Positions 33,931 to 42,924 of a DNA stretch of 64,000 nucleotides are shown here, one piece after another. Source of the stretch: Pseudomonas sp. MWU13-2100 (lineage in GTDB: Bacteria > Pseudomonadota > Gammaproteobacteria > Pseudomonadales > Pseudomonadaceae). The notes under the pieces are model-generated. The model had not been told where the DNA came from. It worked only from the letters and a program-made list of their open reading frames with translations, and did no database searches. Both the position numbers and the translations under genes were made by a program. The stretch's first letter is position 1, and each line of letters starts with the position of its first letter. The stretch is from contig NZ_JALLIX010000024.1 in assembly GCF_023242365.1 (NCBI RefSeq), positions 36,382 to 100,381 of the forward strand. Reading direction: 5' to 3'.

Positions 33931-35160
33931 ATGAGCAAGACTTCTCTCGATAAGAGCAAGATCAAGTTCCTTCTCCTCGAAGGCGTCCACCAATCCGCCG
34001 TCGACGTCCTCAAGGCCGCCGGGTATGTCAATATCGAGTACCTCACTGGCTCCTTGCCAGAAGCCCAGTTGAAGGAAAAGATCGCCGATGCACACTTCAT
34101 CGGCATTCGCTCGCGCACCCAACTGACCGAGGAAATCTTCGAGCACGCGAAGAAGCTCGTCGCGGTCGGTTGTTTCTGCATCGGCACCAACCAGGTCGAC
34201 CTCAACGCGGCTCGCGAGCGCGGCATCGCCGTGTTCAACGCGCCGTACTCCAACACCCGTTCCGTTGCCGAGCTGGTGCTGGCCGAAGCGATCCTGTTGC
34301 TGCGCGGCATTCCCGAGAAGAACGCTTCCTGCCATCGCGGTGGCTGGATCAAGAGCGCGGCCAACTCCTTTGAAATCCGTGGCAAGAAGCTGGGGATTGT
34401 CGGTTACGGCTCGATCGGTACGCAATTGTCAGTCCTCGCCGAAGGCCTGGGCATGCAGGTGTTCTTCTACGACACCCTGACCAAGCTGCCGCTGGGCAAC
34501 GCCACCCAGGTCTCGAGCCTGACCGAACTGCTGGGCATGTCCGATATCGTCACCCTGCACGTTCCGGAAACCGCTGAAACCCAGTGGATGATCGGCGAGA
34601 AGGAAATCCGTGCGATCAAGAAAGGCGGGATCCTGATCAACGCCGCACGCGGCACCGTGGTCGAGCTGGACGCCCTGGCGAACGCGATCAAGGACAAGCA
34701 CCTGATCGGCGCGGCCATTGACGTCTTCCCGGTGGAGCCACGCTCCAACGACGAAGAGTTCGAAAGCCCGCTGCGTGGCCTGGACAACGTGATCCTGACC
34801 CCGCACATCGGTGGTTCGACCGCCGAAGCCCAGGCCAACATCGGCCTGGAAGTGGCGGAGAAGCTGGTCAAGTACAGCGACAACGGTACTTCGGTGTCCT
34901 CGGTCAACTTCCCTGAAGTAGCCCTGCCGGCTCACCCTGGCAAGCACCGTCTGCTGCACATCCACCAGAACATCCCAGGTGTGATGAGCGAAATCAACAA
35001 GGTCTTCGCGGAAAACGGCATTAACATCTCCGGCCAGTTCCTGCAGACCAACGAGAAAGTCGGTTACGTGGTCATCGACGTCGACGCCGAGTACTCGGAC
35101 CTGGCGCAAGAGAAACTGCAACACATCAACGGCACCATCCGGTCCCGCGTGTTGTTCTAA
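33931..35160 (+). CDS. serA: D-3-phosphoglycerate dehydrogenase
   Basis: A 409-residue SerA that starts serine synthesis and also reduces 2-oxoglutarate. The NAD motif is GIVGYGSIGTQLSVLAEGLG, the catalytic His lies in LTPHIGGSTAEAQANIG, and a C-terminal ACT domain (about 335-409, HQNIPGVMSEINKVF) is the serine feedback site. The length is that of the E. coli type. It ends in a strong terminator (35184-35212). It is divergent from the D2HGDH gene, its functional partner. Confidence 0.97.
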   Translation: MSKTSLDKSKIKFLLLEGVHQSAVDVLKAAGYVNIEYLTGSLPEAQLKEKIADAHFIGIRSRTQLTEEIFEHAKKLVAVGCFCIGTNQVDLNAARERGIAVFNAPYSNTRSVAELVLAEAILLLRGIPEKNASCHRGGWIKSAANSFEIRGKKLGIVGYGSIGTQLSVLAEGLGMQVFFYDTLTKLPLGNATQVSSLTELLGMSDIVTLHVPETAETQWMIGEKEIRAIKKGGILINAARGTVVELDALANAIKDKHLIGAAIDVFPVEPRSNDEEFESPLRGLDNVILTPHIGGSTAEAQANIGLEVAEKLVKYSDNGTSVSSVNFPEVALPAHPGKHRLLHIHQNIPGVMSEINKVFAENGINISGQFLQTNEKVGYVVIDVDAEYSDLAQEKLQHINGTIRSRVLF

Positions 35161-35183
35161 GCCTCTGGCGCTGGACGAAAAAA

Positions 35184-35212
35184 GGGAGGCCTGCAAGGGC
35201 CTCCCTTTTTTT
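35184..35212. terminator. Rho-independent terminator of serA
   Basis: The stem gggaggcc / ggcctccc with a 6-nt loop is followed by seven T. An A-run precedes the stem, so it can also end transcripts of the convergent DUF4399 gene. Confidence 0.92.
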
Positions 35213-35223
35213 CTGTCGCGGAT

Positions 35224-35661
35224 TTACTTCACGTTGACGGTGATGACTTTCGAGGCGACGGTCGGATTGAACTGCATGTGCCCCTTGTCGCCCGCCACCA
35301 GTTGCAAGGTGTGCTTGCCCGGGGTCAGGGTCAGCTGGGTTTCGGTCTGGGCCTTGCCGTAGTGGATCACGGTGTCGGTCGCCGGGATCGGCAGGGCCGG
35401 GTCCGGCAGGGCCTTCTGGTCGACCAGCAGGTGATGGTGACCTGAGCCTGGCGTTTCGTCACCGGCCGGCTTGAGCACCAGGCCCTTCATGCCGAACTTG
35501 ACCGTGAAGGTCTTGTCGACCGTGGCGCCGTTTTTCGGCGAAACGATAAAGACCTTGGCGTCCTTGGGCGCCGCAATACGCGGAAGATCAGCCGCAACCG
35601 CCAACATCGAAGAACCCAGCAAAACAGTAGCCAACGCAACACGAGACACTAAGGTTTTCAT
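35224..35661 (-). CDS. DUF4399 periplasmic protein
   Basis: A 145-residue secreted protein. The signal peptide is MKTLVSRVALATVLLGSSML AVA with cleavage before ADLPR. The mature part matches DUF4399: FIVSPKNGATVDKTFTVKFG, a GSGHHHLLVD segment with three His that could bind a metal, and a closing TPGKHTLQLVAGDKGH. The function of the family is unknown. It is convergent with serA and shares its terminator. Confidence 0.88.
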   Translation of the reverse strand: MKTLVSRVALATVLLGSSMLAVAADLPRIAAPKDAKVFIVSPKNGATVDKTFTVKFGMKGLVLKPAGDETPGSGHHHLLVDQKALPDPALPIPATDTVIHYGKAQTETQLTLTPGKHTLQLVAGDKGHMQFNPTVASKVITVNVK

Positions 35662-35797
35662 TAACTTCTCCAGTTTTCCGTCATTTCAGTACGGTTATGA
35701 CAACTTTGTGGCGATTTGTGGTCCAAGGACCTCAACAACATAGCAAAACGTGCCTGAACGGCGCGGTACATATTTGTATTCCAACTCGGGAGCGACC

Positions 35798-36397
35798 ATG
35801 CGCTTTTTGCCTGGCCTATTACTTTTACTGCCCCTTGCCAGCCCTTTCGTCCAGGCTGAACTGATTGATGACGTCAACGACCGGGGCGAATTGCGCATTG
35901 CCCTGGAAGGCGACATGCGCCCCTTCGGCTTTACCGAAGACGGTCGCCTGACCGGCTTCGAAGTCGAACTGGGCGAACAACTGGCCCGGGAACTGGACGT
36001 GCAAGCCTCGTTCGTCCCCACTGACGCCGCCGATCTGCTGCAAGGCGTCGAGACAGGCAAATACGACGTCGCCATCAACCATATGGCTATGACTGCGGAA
36101 CTGCGAAAACGTTACGACTTCAGCGAACCTTATGGCTACACCAGCGCACAATGGCTGGTGCACCAGGAGGCACAGCCCACGCAGATTCCGTTTGCCATGC
36201 GCGATAACTCGCTACCGGTCACGCAGGATGCGTCCGAGGCGCCGACAGTGACCCTGGCGATTCCGTTCCAGAAAGGCAATCCGGCGTTCCAGGCCAGCCT
36301 CGACAAGGCATTGCAGCGCCTGAGGGGGGACGGACGCCTGGCGGCGCTTTCGCAGAAGTGGTTCGGGATGGATGCAACCCAGCCGCCGAAGCCGTGA
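35798..36397 (+). CDS. Short amino-acid-type solute-binding protein
   Basis: A 199-residue protein with a signal peptide (MRFLPGLLLLLPLASPFVQA, cleavage before ELIDD) and the start of an SBP_bac_3 domain: DRGELRIALEGDMRPFGFTE, then RLTGFEVELGEQLARELDVQ. It is about 50 residues shorter than typical binding proteins; the segment between the lobes is compressed (HQEAQPTQIPFAMRD). No permease or ATPase gene is adjacent, so it may work with a distant transporter or act as a stand-alone sensor or binding protein. The start at 35798 is set by the signal peptide. Confidence 0.8.
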   Translation: MRFLPGLLLLLPLASPFVQAELIDDVNDRGELRIALEGDMRPFGFTEDGRLTGFEVELGEQLARELDVQASFVPTDAADLLQGVETGKYDVAINHMAMTAELRKRYDFSEPYGYTSAQWLVHQEAQPTQIPFAMRDNSLPVTQDASEAPTVTLAIPFQKGNPAFQASLDKALQRLRGDGRLAALSQKWFGMDATQPPKP

Positions 36398-36446
36398 GCT
36401 GGCAGAGCATTGAATGCGCAAATCAGGTCCTGGGAGCAAAGCGGAA

Positions 36447-36539
36447 CCTGTAGGAGCAGGGCTTGCCGGATCGCCGCGCCGCCGCGAAGAGGGCCTTGAG
36501 ATCGCTAGAAGCTTCGCGAGCAAGCTCTGCGCCTACAGG
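36447..36539. repeat. REP inverted pair (diverged)
   Basis: Left arm cctgtaggagcagggcttgc, right arm inverse gcaagctctgcgcctacagg, in the gap between the convergent binding-protein and DUF523 genes. Its end overlaps the last codons of the DUF523 gene. Confidence 0.7.
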
Positions 36540-37030
36540 GCCGGTCTATCCAGGCACTGCAGGGCGATGAGTGCTTCAGACAGTTCCAACTCACTGAACA
36601 CCTGCACGCCAGCCTGCTTCAACAGCGCCGCAGTGACCCCTTCGCCGCGCACCTTCACCCCGCTGAAGGTGCCGTCGTAGGTCTGCAGGTTGCCACAGGA
36701 CGGGCTGTTGGCCTTGAGCACCGCGATCCGGATGTCATGCCGCCGCACCAGCTCCAGCGCCTGCTGCGCGCCGGAGAGAAAGGCCTCGCTGACATCTTCG
36801 CCGTCGCTGGTAATCACCCGGGCCAGCCCTTCCAGAACCTGCGCGCCCTGCCCGCCGGGAATTTCCGCCGCCGCCCGAGGTGTCGGCAAGCCGCCAGCCA
36901 CTTCCGGGCACAATGGCACCACCCGCCCCTCGGCCTGCCACTGTGACAGCTGCGCATAAGGCCCGCTGGCCCCGCCGTCATAACGAACCAGATGCCCCAG
37001 CAGGCAGCGACTGACCAGGATCTTCTGCAT
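36533..37030 (-). CDS. DUF523 domain-containing protein
   Basis: A 165-residue protein with the DUF523 hallmarks: KILVSRCLLGHLVRYDGGA at the N-terminus, PLCPEVAGGLPTPR in the middle and LKANSPSCGNLQTYDGTFSG towards the end, giving three conserved Cys that could hold a metal or cluster. The ATG at 37030 touches the stop of the 2OG-oxygenase gene (TGATG); a GTG one codon earlier is also possible. Function unknown, though the family is often found fused or adjacent to DUF1722. Confidence 0.87.
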   Translation of the reverse strand: MQKILVSRCLLGHLVRYDGGASGPYAQLSQWQAEGRVVPLCPEVAGGLPTPRAAAEIPGGQGAQVLEGLARVITSDGEDVSEAFLSGAQQALELVRRHDIRIAVLKANSPSCGNLQTYDGTFSGVKVRGEGVTAALLKQAGVQVFSELELSEALIALQCLDRPAL

Positions 37031-37665
37031 CACGGGAACGGATCGCTGCCGCGTCGACGAAACCAGCCGGTCAGTGACAGGCGCTCACGCGTTGCCGGCA
37101 AGACTTCATGGGGCACCTCACCCGAGAGGAACAGCACCAGGCAACCGCCGGTCGGAACCACGTCATGTTCCACGTCGTCCTTCAGATACATGCGCAGCTG
37201 GCCGCCGTGCTCCGGCAACCAGGCATCGTTCAGGTAGATCACCGCCGAGACCGTCCGTCGGTCGTCGTCACGAAAACGGTCCACATGTTTTTTGTAAAAG
37301 GCCCCGGGCGGGTACAGCGCGAAATGGCTTTCGAAGTCCTCGAGCCCCAGGAACAACCCACGATTGAGAGCTTCACGCAGGCTCTCCATCAAGCCCATGT
37401 ATTCATCGCAGGGCCCGGTCTGGCCCGGCTCCAGCCACTGGATATGATCGCCACGAATCGCCTCGCGGACTTCCTGGGCCGGCCCGCGCCCCACCCCGGC
37501 CGGGGCCAGCTCGCCCTCGGCGGCGCGCTGGCGGCACTCGGTGGCCAGGGCGACGGTCAGCGCTTGTGGCAGGAAGATGTTCTGCTGCGACCAGCCGCGC
37601 TCGGCCAGGTCGTCGACGATACGTAACAGCAGCGGATGATCAGAGGGAATGTGCATGCCGCGCAT
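37030..37665 (-). CDS. 2-oxoglutarate/Fe(II)-dependent oxygenase (prolyl-hydroxylase-like)
   Basis: A 211-residue P4Hc-type dioxygenase. The iron ligands are His-x-Asp in YKKHVDRFRDDDRRTVSAVI and the distal His in VPHEVLPATRERLSLTGWF, where the downstream Arg would bind 2-oxoglutarate. The start could be the ATG at 37665 or the one at 37656. Its stop overlaps the DUF523 start. Such small Pseudomonas proteins resemble the EF-Tu prolyl hydroxylase group, so a protein substrate is plausible, but this is inference. Confidence 0.88.
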   Translation of the reverse strand: MRGMHIPSDHPLLLRIVDDLAERGWSQQNIFLPQALTVALATECRQRAAEGELAPAGVGRGPAQEVREAIRGDHIQWLEPGQTGPCDEYMGLMESLREALNRGLFLGLEDFESHFALYPPGAFYKKHVDRFRDDDRRTVSAVIYLNDAWLPEHGGQLRMYLKDDVEHDVVPTGGCLVLFLSGEVPHEVLPATRERLSLTGWFRRRGSDPFP

Positions 37666-37773
37666 AGTATCCAGATGCCCGGAAATCCGACAGAGCCCCC
37701 CGAACGACTTACAGGAATTCTCGACAAGTACCGCGCTCGCCGGGACAATAGCCGGCTGTAGACAGGAGTCCCT

Positions 37774-38532
37774 ATGCGCCGTTTGCTTTTTTCACTGTTG
37801 ATGTTCTGCACCTTGCCCGCCTGGGCAGACAACCACGACCAGCTGTATCGGGTCGCCGGTTGGCCGGAACAACGCGCGCATTTCAACGATGCCCTGAGCG
37901 CCGCCCAGCAAAAGTACCGCAACAGCCTGCCACCGGCGGTCTATGACGCGCTGGTGAACAACAGCAACCAGCGTTTCGCGCCCCAGGCCATGGACCAGCG
38001 GGCGGAGGCCCAGTTGCGCCAGAACCTCGACAACCCGAAGCCGGCCCTGGCGTTCTTCCAGTCGCCGCTGGGGCGCAAGATCGTCTCCGCCGAATTGCTC
38101 GCCACCCGCCGCGACCAATTGGCCAAGAACGCCAAGGGCCTGCCGCATATCGAAGCCAGCGCCACCCGCCGCCTGCTGATCAACCACCTGGGCCGGGCAC
38201 TGCCGGCGCGCGAGGCCGGGGCGGAAGTCAGCCTGGCCATCGCCGGCGTGGCAGCCGACAGCCTGAGCTCGATGATCCCCGGCCTGCTGGGCGCCGGCGC
38301 GGCACAAAGTATGTTGAACGGCCAGCGCGAGCGCTTGATGGAACAGATCGGCAACGACCTGGATAACACCTTGCTCTATGTCTATCGCGGCCTGTCCGAC
38401 CCGGAGCTGGAAGAGTTCAGCAACTTTGCCGAGTCGCCGGAAGGCAAGGCCTACTACCAGGCCGCACTGGCGGCGATTCGCGCCGGGCTGGCGGTGGGTC
38501 AGAACCTGTCGGCCACGCCGCCCGGAAACTGA
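37774..38532 (+). CDS. DUF2059 domain-containing periplasmic protein
   Basis: A 252-residue protein with a signal peptide (MRRLLFSLLMFCTLPAWA). It is helical, with a DUF2059-like C-terminal part (LYVYRGLSDPELEEFSNFAE, then SPEGKAYYQAALAAI). Function unknown. It is divergent from the 2OG-oxygenase gene. Confidence 0.82.
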   Translation: MRRLLFSLLMFCTLPAWADNHDQLYRVAGWPEQRAHFNDALSAAQQKYRNSLPPAVYDALVNNSNQRFAPQAMDQRAEAQLRQNLDNPKPALAFFQSPLGRKIVSAELLATRRDQLAKNAKGLPHIEASATRRLLINHLGRALPAREAGAEVSLAIAGVAADSLSSMIPGLLGAGAAQSMLNGQRERLMEQIGNDLDNTLLYVYRGLSDPELEEFSNFAESPEGKAYYQAALAAIRAGLAVGQNLSATPPGN

Positions 38533-38632
38533 GGGCAATATGGCCATGCCTGCAATGCTCAGAGTCCGAGCGTAATATGAAAGTCCGGGCACCATCCATG
38601 CAGTAGGTTCGCCTCCTTCCAGGAGACTACTC

Positions 38633-39142
38633 ATGTACAGGATCAACCTTGCTACCGCCGCGGACATCGAGGGTATAGCCCAACTGCTCCAGGCCAATGC
38701 CCCTTCCCAGGGCGGATCGTTGACCGGGGAGTTCCCTCTCGACAAGGTCAGGCAAATGGCCCTTGGCGGCTCACCCGTGGTAGTCGCCTCCCGCGATGAC
38801 CGGGTGGTTGGCGTGCTGTTCAGCGCCGCCAAGGACATGCACCCCGCCCCACCGTCGATCAAGGCCATGCTGAAAGCATGGCCGGGCACACCCGATGCCT
38901 ACGTGTACGGCCCTGCCTGTATCGCCAGCACGGAAAGGGGCCAGGGCCTTCTGCCTCGGCTCTACGCGCAACTTCAGCAGCATTGCCCGGGGCGCGAGGC
39001 GATTCTCTTCATACGCCGGGACAACAGCGCCTCGTTGCGGGCCCATGAACGCCTGGGCATGCGCGAAGTCGCGGGCTTTACGCTGGAAGGTGACGAGTAT
39101 GCGGTGCTCAGCGACCGACCGGCTGCACAGGTATCGCAATAG
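38633..39142 (+). CDS. GNAT family N-acetyltransferase
   Basis: A 169-residue GNAT-fold protein. It begins MYRINLATAADIEGIAQLLQ, has a VVASRDDRVVGVLFSA strand pair, the acetyl-CoA loop region ACIASTERGQGLLPRLYAQL (Q/R-x-x-G-x-G/L type) and the RRDNSASLRAHERLGMREVAG end typical of GNATs. The acceptor substrate is unknown. A ribosome binding site (AGGAG) lies upstream of the ATG. Confidence 0.88.
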   Translation: MYRINLATAADIEGIAQLLQANAPSQGGSLTGEFPLDKVRQMALGGSPVVVASRDDRVVGVLFSAAKDMHPAPPSIKAMLKAWPGTPDAYVYGPACIASTERGQGLLPRLYAQLQQHCPGREAILFIRRDNSASLRAHERLGMREVAGFTLEGDEYAVLSDRPAAQVSQ

Positions 39143-39198
39143 CCCGGGGCCTTTCGAGCAGGTCGACTCGCGATGATGGCAGTGAATGTAACATCGCC

Positions 39199-39222
39199 AT
39201 CGCCAGCAAGCCGGCTCCTACA
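39199..39222. repeat. Single REP half-site
   Basis: atcgccagcaagccggctcctaca, one arm only, between the convergent GNAT and RecQ-like genes. Confidence 0.65.
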
Positions 39223-39255
39223 GCGGACCGTGCTCCGGGCGCTTTCGAACGACGC

Positions 39256-41208
39256 TCAGGCGATTTGTGCCTGCCCCTCAAGGGACCAAGCCGCGACCCA
39301 CTCCCGCACATCGGCGTAGGGATAGGCCTCCAATGCCGAAAACCCCGGCAGCGCCCTCGCTTTCAACTTCGTGAACAACGGCACGCTGATACCGCACAGG
39401 AATCGCGTCAGACACTCCGCGCTCGGTGAATGCCCATTATGCTCCTGGTGCCTGTGGATAAATCCACTGCAAAGCCCCGGGAAGTCGCGCTGATCAAGGG
39501 CAGGCAATGCCGGTGGCTCCGGCAGGCACGCCACCTGCCCGTGACACACCGAACAATGCCCGCAACGCTCAGGCGCCTGCTCGTCGCCGAAATAGCGGGC
39601 CAGCCGATAACCCAGGCATTGCTCGGTCGCAAACAACGCCAGCATCGCGTGAATCCGGGCAATCTCGCTGACCTCATGCTGGGCAAAATAAGCGTACAGC
39701 TCCAGGCTCAGGGCATGGGGATCGAAGTCACTGACCAACAGGCTGTAGACCTCGGTCATCTGCTTGCTTTCCAACTCGATCCAGCGCCGCTCCTGAAAGA
39801 AGTCCAAGGCCTTCACTACCCGGCCACGCTCAGCCTGATGCTGTTGATACAAGGCGTCGAAATTCACCGTGGCCCAGGTCCGCGCGAGACTGGAGGTCTG
39901 GATAATCGCCGAGACGAAGTCGCGCCGCTCGCCCTCGAACTTCGCCAGCAACACCTCGGGCTCCACCAGGAACTTGAACCGGTATTCGGCAAAATACGCA
40001 TAGCGCGGCGCAATCAAGCCACGTAACTCCAACTGGACCAGCAAGGTCTTGAGCGGCAACTGGCGGATATTGCTCTGGTCCGCCAAAGGCCCGAGCAAGA
40101 ACTCCCACTGGCCGTCCGGAATCGCCCCCTTCAACTCGTCCAGCACCCGGCGAATCCCCTCCAGCTCCGGCGTATCGCCATAGACGAAGTTCTCCAGCAC
40201 ATTGAGGCTGTCGCGGTTGGCCAGCACCAGACAATCGGAAGGCAGGCCATCGCGCCCGGCGCGGCCGATTTCCTGGCTGTAATTCTCGATGGACTTGGGC
40301 AGGTCGAAATGCACCACATTGCGGATATCGGCCTTGTCGATACCCATACCGAACGCGATGGTGGCGACGATGCAGTTCAACTGCCCGGCCATGAACTGCT
40401 TCTGGATTGCCTCCCGCTGCTCATGGGGCAAACCGGCGTGATAGGCCGTGGCCGGGATTTCGTTGCGGCTCAGGTGCTGGGCGATCTGCTCGGCGGTCTT
40501 CTGCAAGGTGACGTAGACAATACTCGGCTGCCCGAGGCGCCCGCCCAACCACTCCACCAGCCGACGATGCTTGTCCTGGCCGCCGACCGATTCCACCAGC
40601 AGGTTCAGGTTCGGCCGATAGAAACCGGTGGTGACCACATCGTCCGGCGCAATGGCGAACTTGGCCTGCATATCGGCAATCACCTTCGGCGTCGCGGTGG
40701 CGGTCAGCAGCAAGGCCTGGGGAATGCGGAACTGGCGCTGATAGTCCGGCAACTTCAGGTAGTCCGGGCGGAAATTGTGACCCCACTCGGAAATACAGTG
40801 CGCCTCATCCACCACCAGCAGGGAAATCTGCACCTGCTGGAGAAAATTGCGGAAGCGTTCGTTCTTCAGACGCTCCACGGAAATCATCAGGATCTTCAGC
40901 TCGCCGGAACGGGCCCGGGCCATCACCGCATTGGCCTCATCGCGACTCTGCGCCGAGTCGATGCTCGCCGCCGCAATGCCGTGGCGTTGCAAAAACGCAA
41001 GCTGGTCCTGCATCAGCGCCAACAGTGGCGACACCACCAGAGTCAGGTGCGGCAGGAGCAGCGCAGGCAGTTGATAACACAAGGACTTGCCGGAGCCGGT
41101 GGGAAAGATCGCCGCCGCCGAACGCCCGGCCAATACCGCGCTGATCGCTGCCTCCTGGCCGCCGCGAAACTGTGGATAACCAAAAACCCGCTGGAGGGTG
41201 TCGTGCAT
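39256..41208 (-). CDS. RecQ-like ATP-dependent DNA helicase
   Basis: A 650-residue superfamily 2 helicase. Walker A is TGSGKSLCYQLPALL, the DEAH box is VVDEAHCISEWGHNFRPDYL, and motif VI is SQEIGRAGRDGLPSDC. A RecQ-type zinc site with Cys in EQCLGYRLARYFGDEQAPER and CGHCSVCHG lies near residues 530-560. The C-terminal region lacks a recognisable HRDC domain. It may be a second, RecQ-like helicase rather than the canonical recQ, so no symbol is given. Confidence 0.9.
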   Translation of the reverse strand: MHDTLQRVFGYPQFRGGQEAAISAVLAGRSAAAIFPTGSGKSLCYQLPALLLPHLTLVVSPLLALMQDQLAFLQRHGIAAASIDSAQSRDEANAVMARARSGELKILMISVERLKNERFRNFLQQVQISLLVVDEAHCISEWGHNFRPDYLKLPDYQRQFRIPQALLLTATATPKVIADMQAKFAIAPDDVVTTGFYRPNLNLLVESVGGQDKHRRLVEWLGGRLGQPSIVYVTLQKTAEQIAQHLSRNEIPATAYHAGLPHEQREAIQKQFMAGQLNCIVATIAFGMGIDKADIRNVVHFDLPKSIENYSQEIGRAGRDGLPSDCLVLANRDSLNVLENFVYGDTPELEGIRRVLDELKGAIPDGQWEFLLGPLADQSNIRQLPLKTLLVQLELRGLIAPRYAYFAEYRFKFLVEPEVLLAKFEGERRDFVSAIIQTSSLARTWATVNFDALYQQHQAERGRVVKALDFFQERRWIELESKQMTEVYSLLVSDFDPHALSLELYAYFAQHEVSEIARIHAMLALFATEQCLGYRLARYFGDEQAPERCGHCSVCHGQVACLPEPPALPALDQRDFPGLCSGFIHRHQEHNGHSPSAECLTRFLCGISVPLFTKLKARALPGFSALEAYPYADVREWVAAWSLEGQAQIA

Positions 41209-41517
41209 AAGCTGTCACTCCGTTGACCGCTGTGGATAAACAAACCCTAGGCGGTCGGGCGAGAAAAGGTCCGAGGCAAGCATTACAAACTGCTACGGCG
41301 CGCCAGACTAGCGCAAAGCAGGCCGCGGTTGCGCGATGGCGGCCAATACCCGGATACAAATCCACAGATACGCCCCTGTGGAGATGTCGATTACATCAAC
41401 TTCGCCGGAAACGTTATGCACAGGGGCTTGCCGACTCACACAACGTCCCTGTAACGACCTCCGGAAACGAACAACGCGCCAGACAGGGCGCGTTGCAGGG
41501 TTGGATCAGTTTGCGAC
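41209..41517. other. 309-bp intergenic region, no gene seen
   Basis: The stretch between the RecQ-like gene start and the DUF2135/TPR gene stop, both on the minus strand, holds no frame with a ribosome binding site or recognisable product and no REP. It presumably contains the helicase promoter. Confidence 0.5.
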
Positions 41518-42693
41518 TCAGCGATTTTTAACCCGCTCGATCGCCGTGTCATACACCGGGTTGGCTTTCTGTTCCTTGGCCAACTCATAGTGGCGCTGGG
41601 CGTCGGAGAACTGCCCGGCGTCTTCGTAGATACGCGCAATGTTGTAGTAGGAACTGGCGCGCACGGTGTTGGCCGAGCTGCCAGCGGCCAGGGCCACAGC
41701 CTTGCGGTTGGCCCAGATGGCTTCAGCGGTATTGCCGGCCTTCTGATACGCCAGACCGAGGTTGCTGTAGGCCTGACCAAAGCCGTTGTTCAGATCGATG
41801 GCCTGACGGAAGAAGGCAATTGCCTGTTCCAGGTTACCGGCCTTGTAAGCCGCCTCGCCTTTCACATTCAGAGCCTTCGCATCGATCTGCGCCGTCGAGC
41901 TGACCGCTACTGCGGCGACCGCGACCTTGTCGTCGAGCAACGGCGAGACTTCATTCAGCACATCCTTGGCACCCACGGTCACGCCACTGAAGGTGTTGAT
42001 GTCCTGGAAATCACCGTTGCCGGTCATGCGGAATACGGTCCACAGGTTGCCGCTGCGATTGGCGGGAACGTAATAGGTACGGACCAGCGACTGCCCCATG
42101 TACACAAACACCGTGGCCTGGCTGTTGGACAACTGCCGAGAGCTCGGATTGCCAGCGTTGGTGTAATCATGCACCGCATACACATAGCTTTCGCCGTAGT
42201 GCTTCTTCTGCAGGGTGATGGTTTCCGGACCATAGCTGTCGGTGTCATCCACATCCAGCTCGGCGTCGGTGCCCTTCTGTTGTTCGAAGTAGATGTTGTT
42301 GCCGGGGAAAATCATGTGCGAGTCAAGGTCTGCCGGGGTCTTGCCCCAGGTCAGCACCACGCGCAGGCCGTCCAGGCTCTGCATCACCGGACTGACGGCG
42401 TAGGTCATGTCCTTGCAGGGACACTTGACCACCAGATTGGAATAGCCGGCCTTCTTGATGATCAGCAGGTTGCTGGCATCGTCGGCGAAGTTGGCCTCGA
42501 GGACCACTTGGCCCTGGGCGTTGGTCTTGCCGACCACGTTCTGCTCGCCGTTGCGCTGCAACAGCACTTCGGCGTCGGCGATCTTCTGGTCCTTGACCAC
42601 GGCACTGAGGACTTCGATGGGCAATTGCCCGGCCTGGACCGACCAGGCGACGGCACACAACGACAAGACCGAGGCCACGCGAAGCAAATACAT
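41518..42693 (-). CDS. DUF2135 and TPR-repeat periplasmic protein
   Basis: A 391-residue secreted protein. The signal peptide is MYLLRVASVLSLCAVAWSVQA. A carboxypeptidase-regulatory-like beta domain (about 25-100, VLLQRNGEQNVVGKTNAQGQ) is followed by a DUF2135-type domain (LTWGKTPADLDSHMIFPGN, as in YfaP). At the C-terminus are about three TPR units (GEAAYKAGNLEQAIAFFRQA, AYSNLGLAYQKAGNTAEAIW, YYNIARIYEDAGQFSDAQRH). It is divergent from the membrane-anchored protein at 42925. Function unknown; a structural or assembly role in the envelope is inferred. Confidence 0.82.
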   Translation of the reverse strand: MYLLRVASVLSLCAVAWSVQAGQLPIEVLSAVVKDQKIADAEVLLQRNGEQNVVGKTNAQGQVVLEANFADDASNLLIIKKAGYSNLVVKCPCKDMTYAVSPVMQSLDGLRVVLTWGKTPADLDSHMIFPGNNIYFEQQKGTDAELDVDDTDSYGPETITLQKKHYGESYVYAVHDYTNAGNPSSRQLSNSQATVFVYMGQSLVRTYYVPANRSGNLWTVFRMTGNGDFQDINTFSGVTVGAKDVLNEVSPLLDDKVAVAAVAVSSTAQIDAKALNVKGEAAYKAGNLEQAIAFFRQAIDLNNGFGQAYSNLGLAYQKAGNTAEAIWANRKAVALAAGSSANTVRASSYYNIARIYEDAGQFSDAQRHYELAKEQKANPVYDTAIERVKNR

Positions 42694-42924
42694 ACTTAAC
42701 TCCCTTTAAGTGAAAAATTCGAGCACCGGATGGCACCCTCGAAATTGCTGGGAAACATACCGATTTTTTGTCTGATGCGTCTGCTTTTTAAAAGGGAAAT
42801 TTCATTTTTTGCGGAGGCGTCGTTACTCGCCAACGGCCGATGAACGATTTAATCTGCGACTCTCCTCAAAGCCCACGAGAAAGCGCCGATAACCCGCTGA
42901 CTCACCAAGGAAGGCAGCGGCGAC

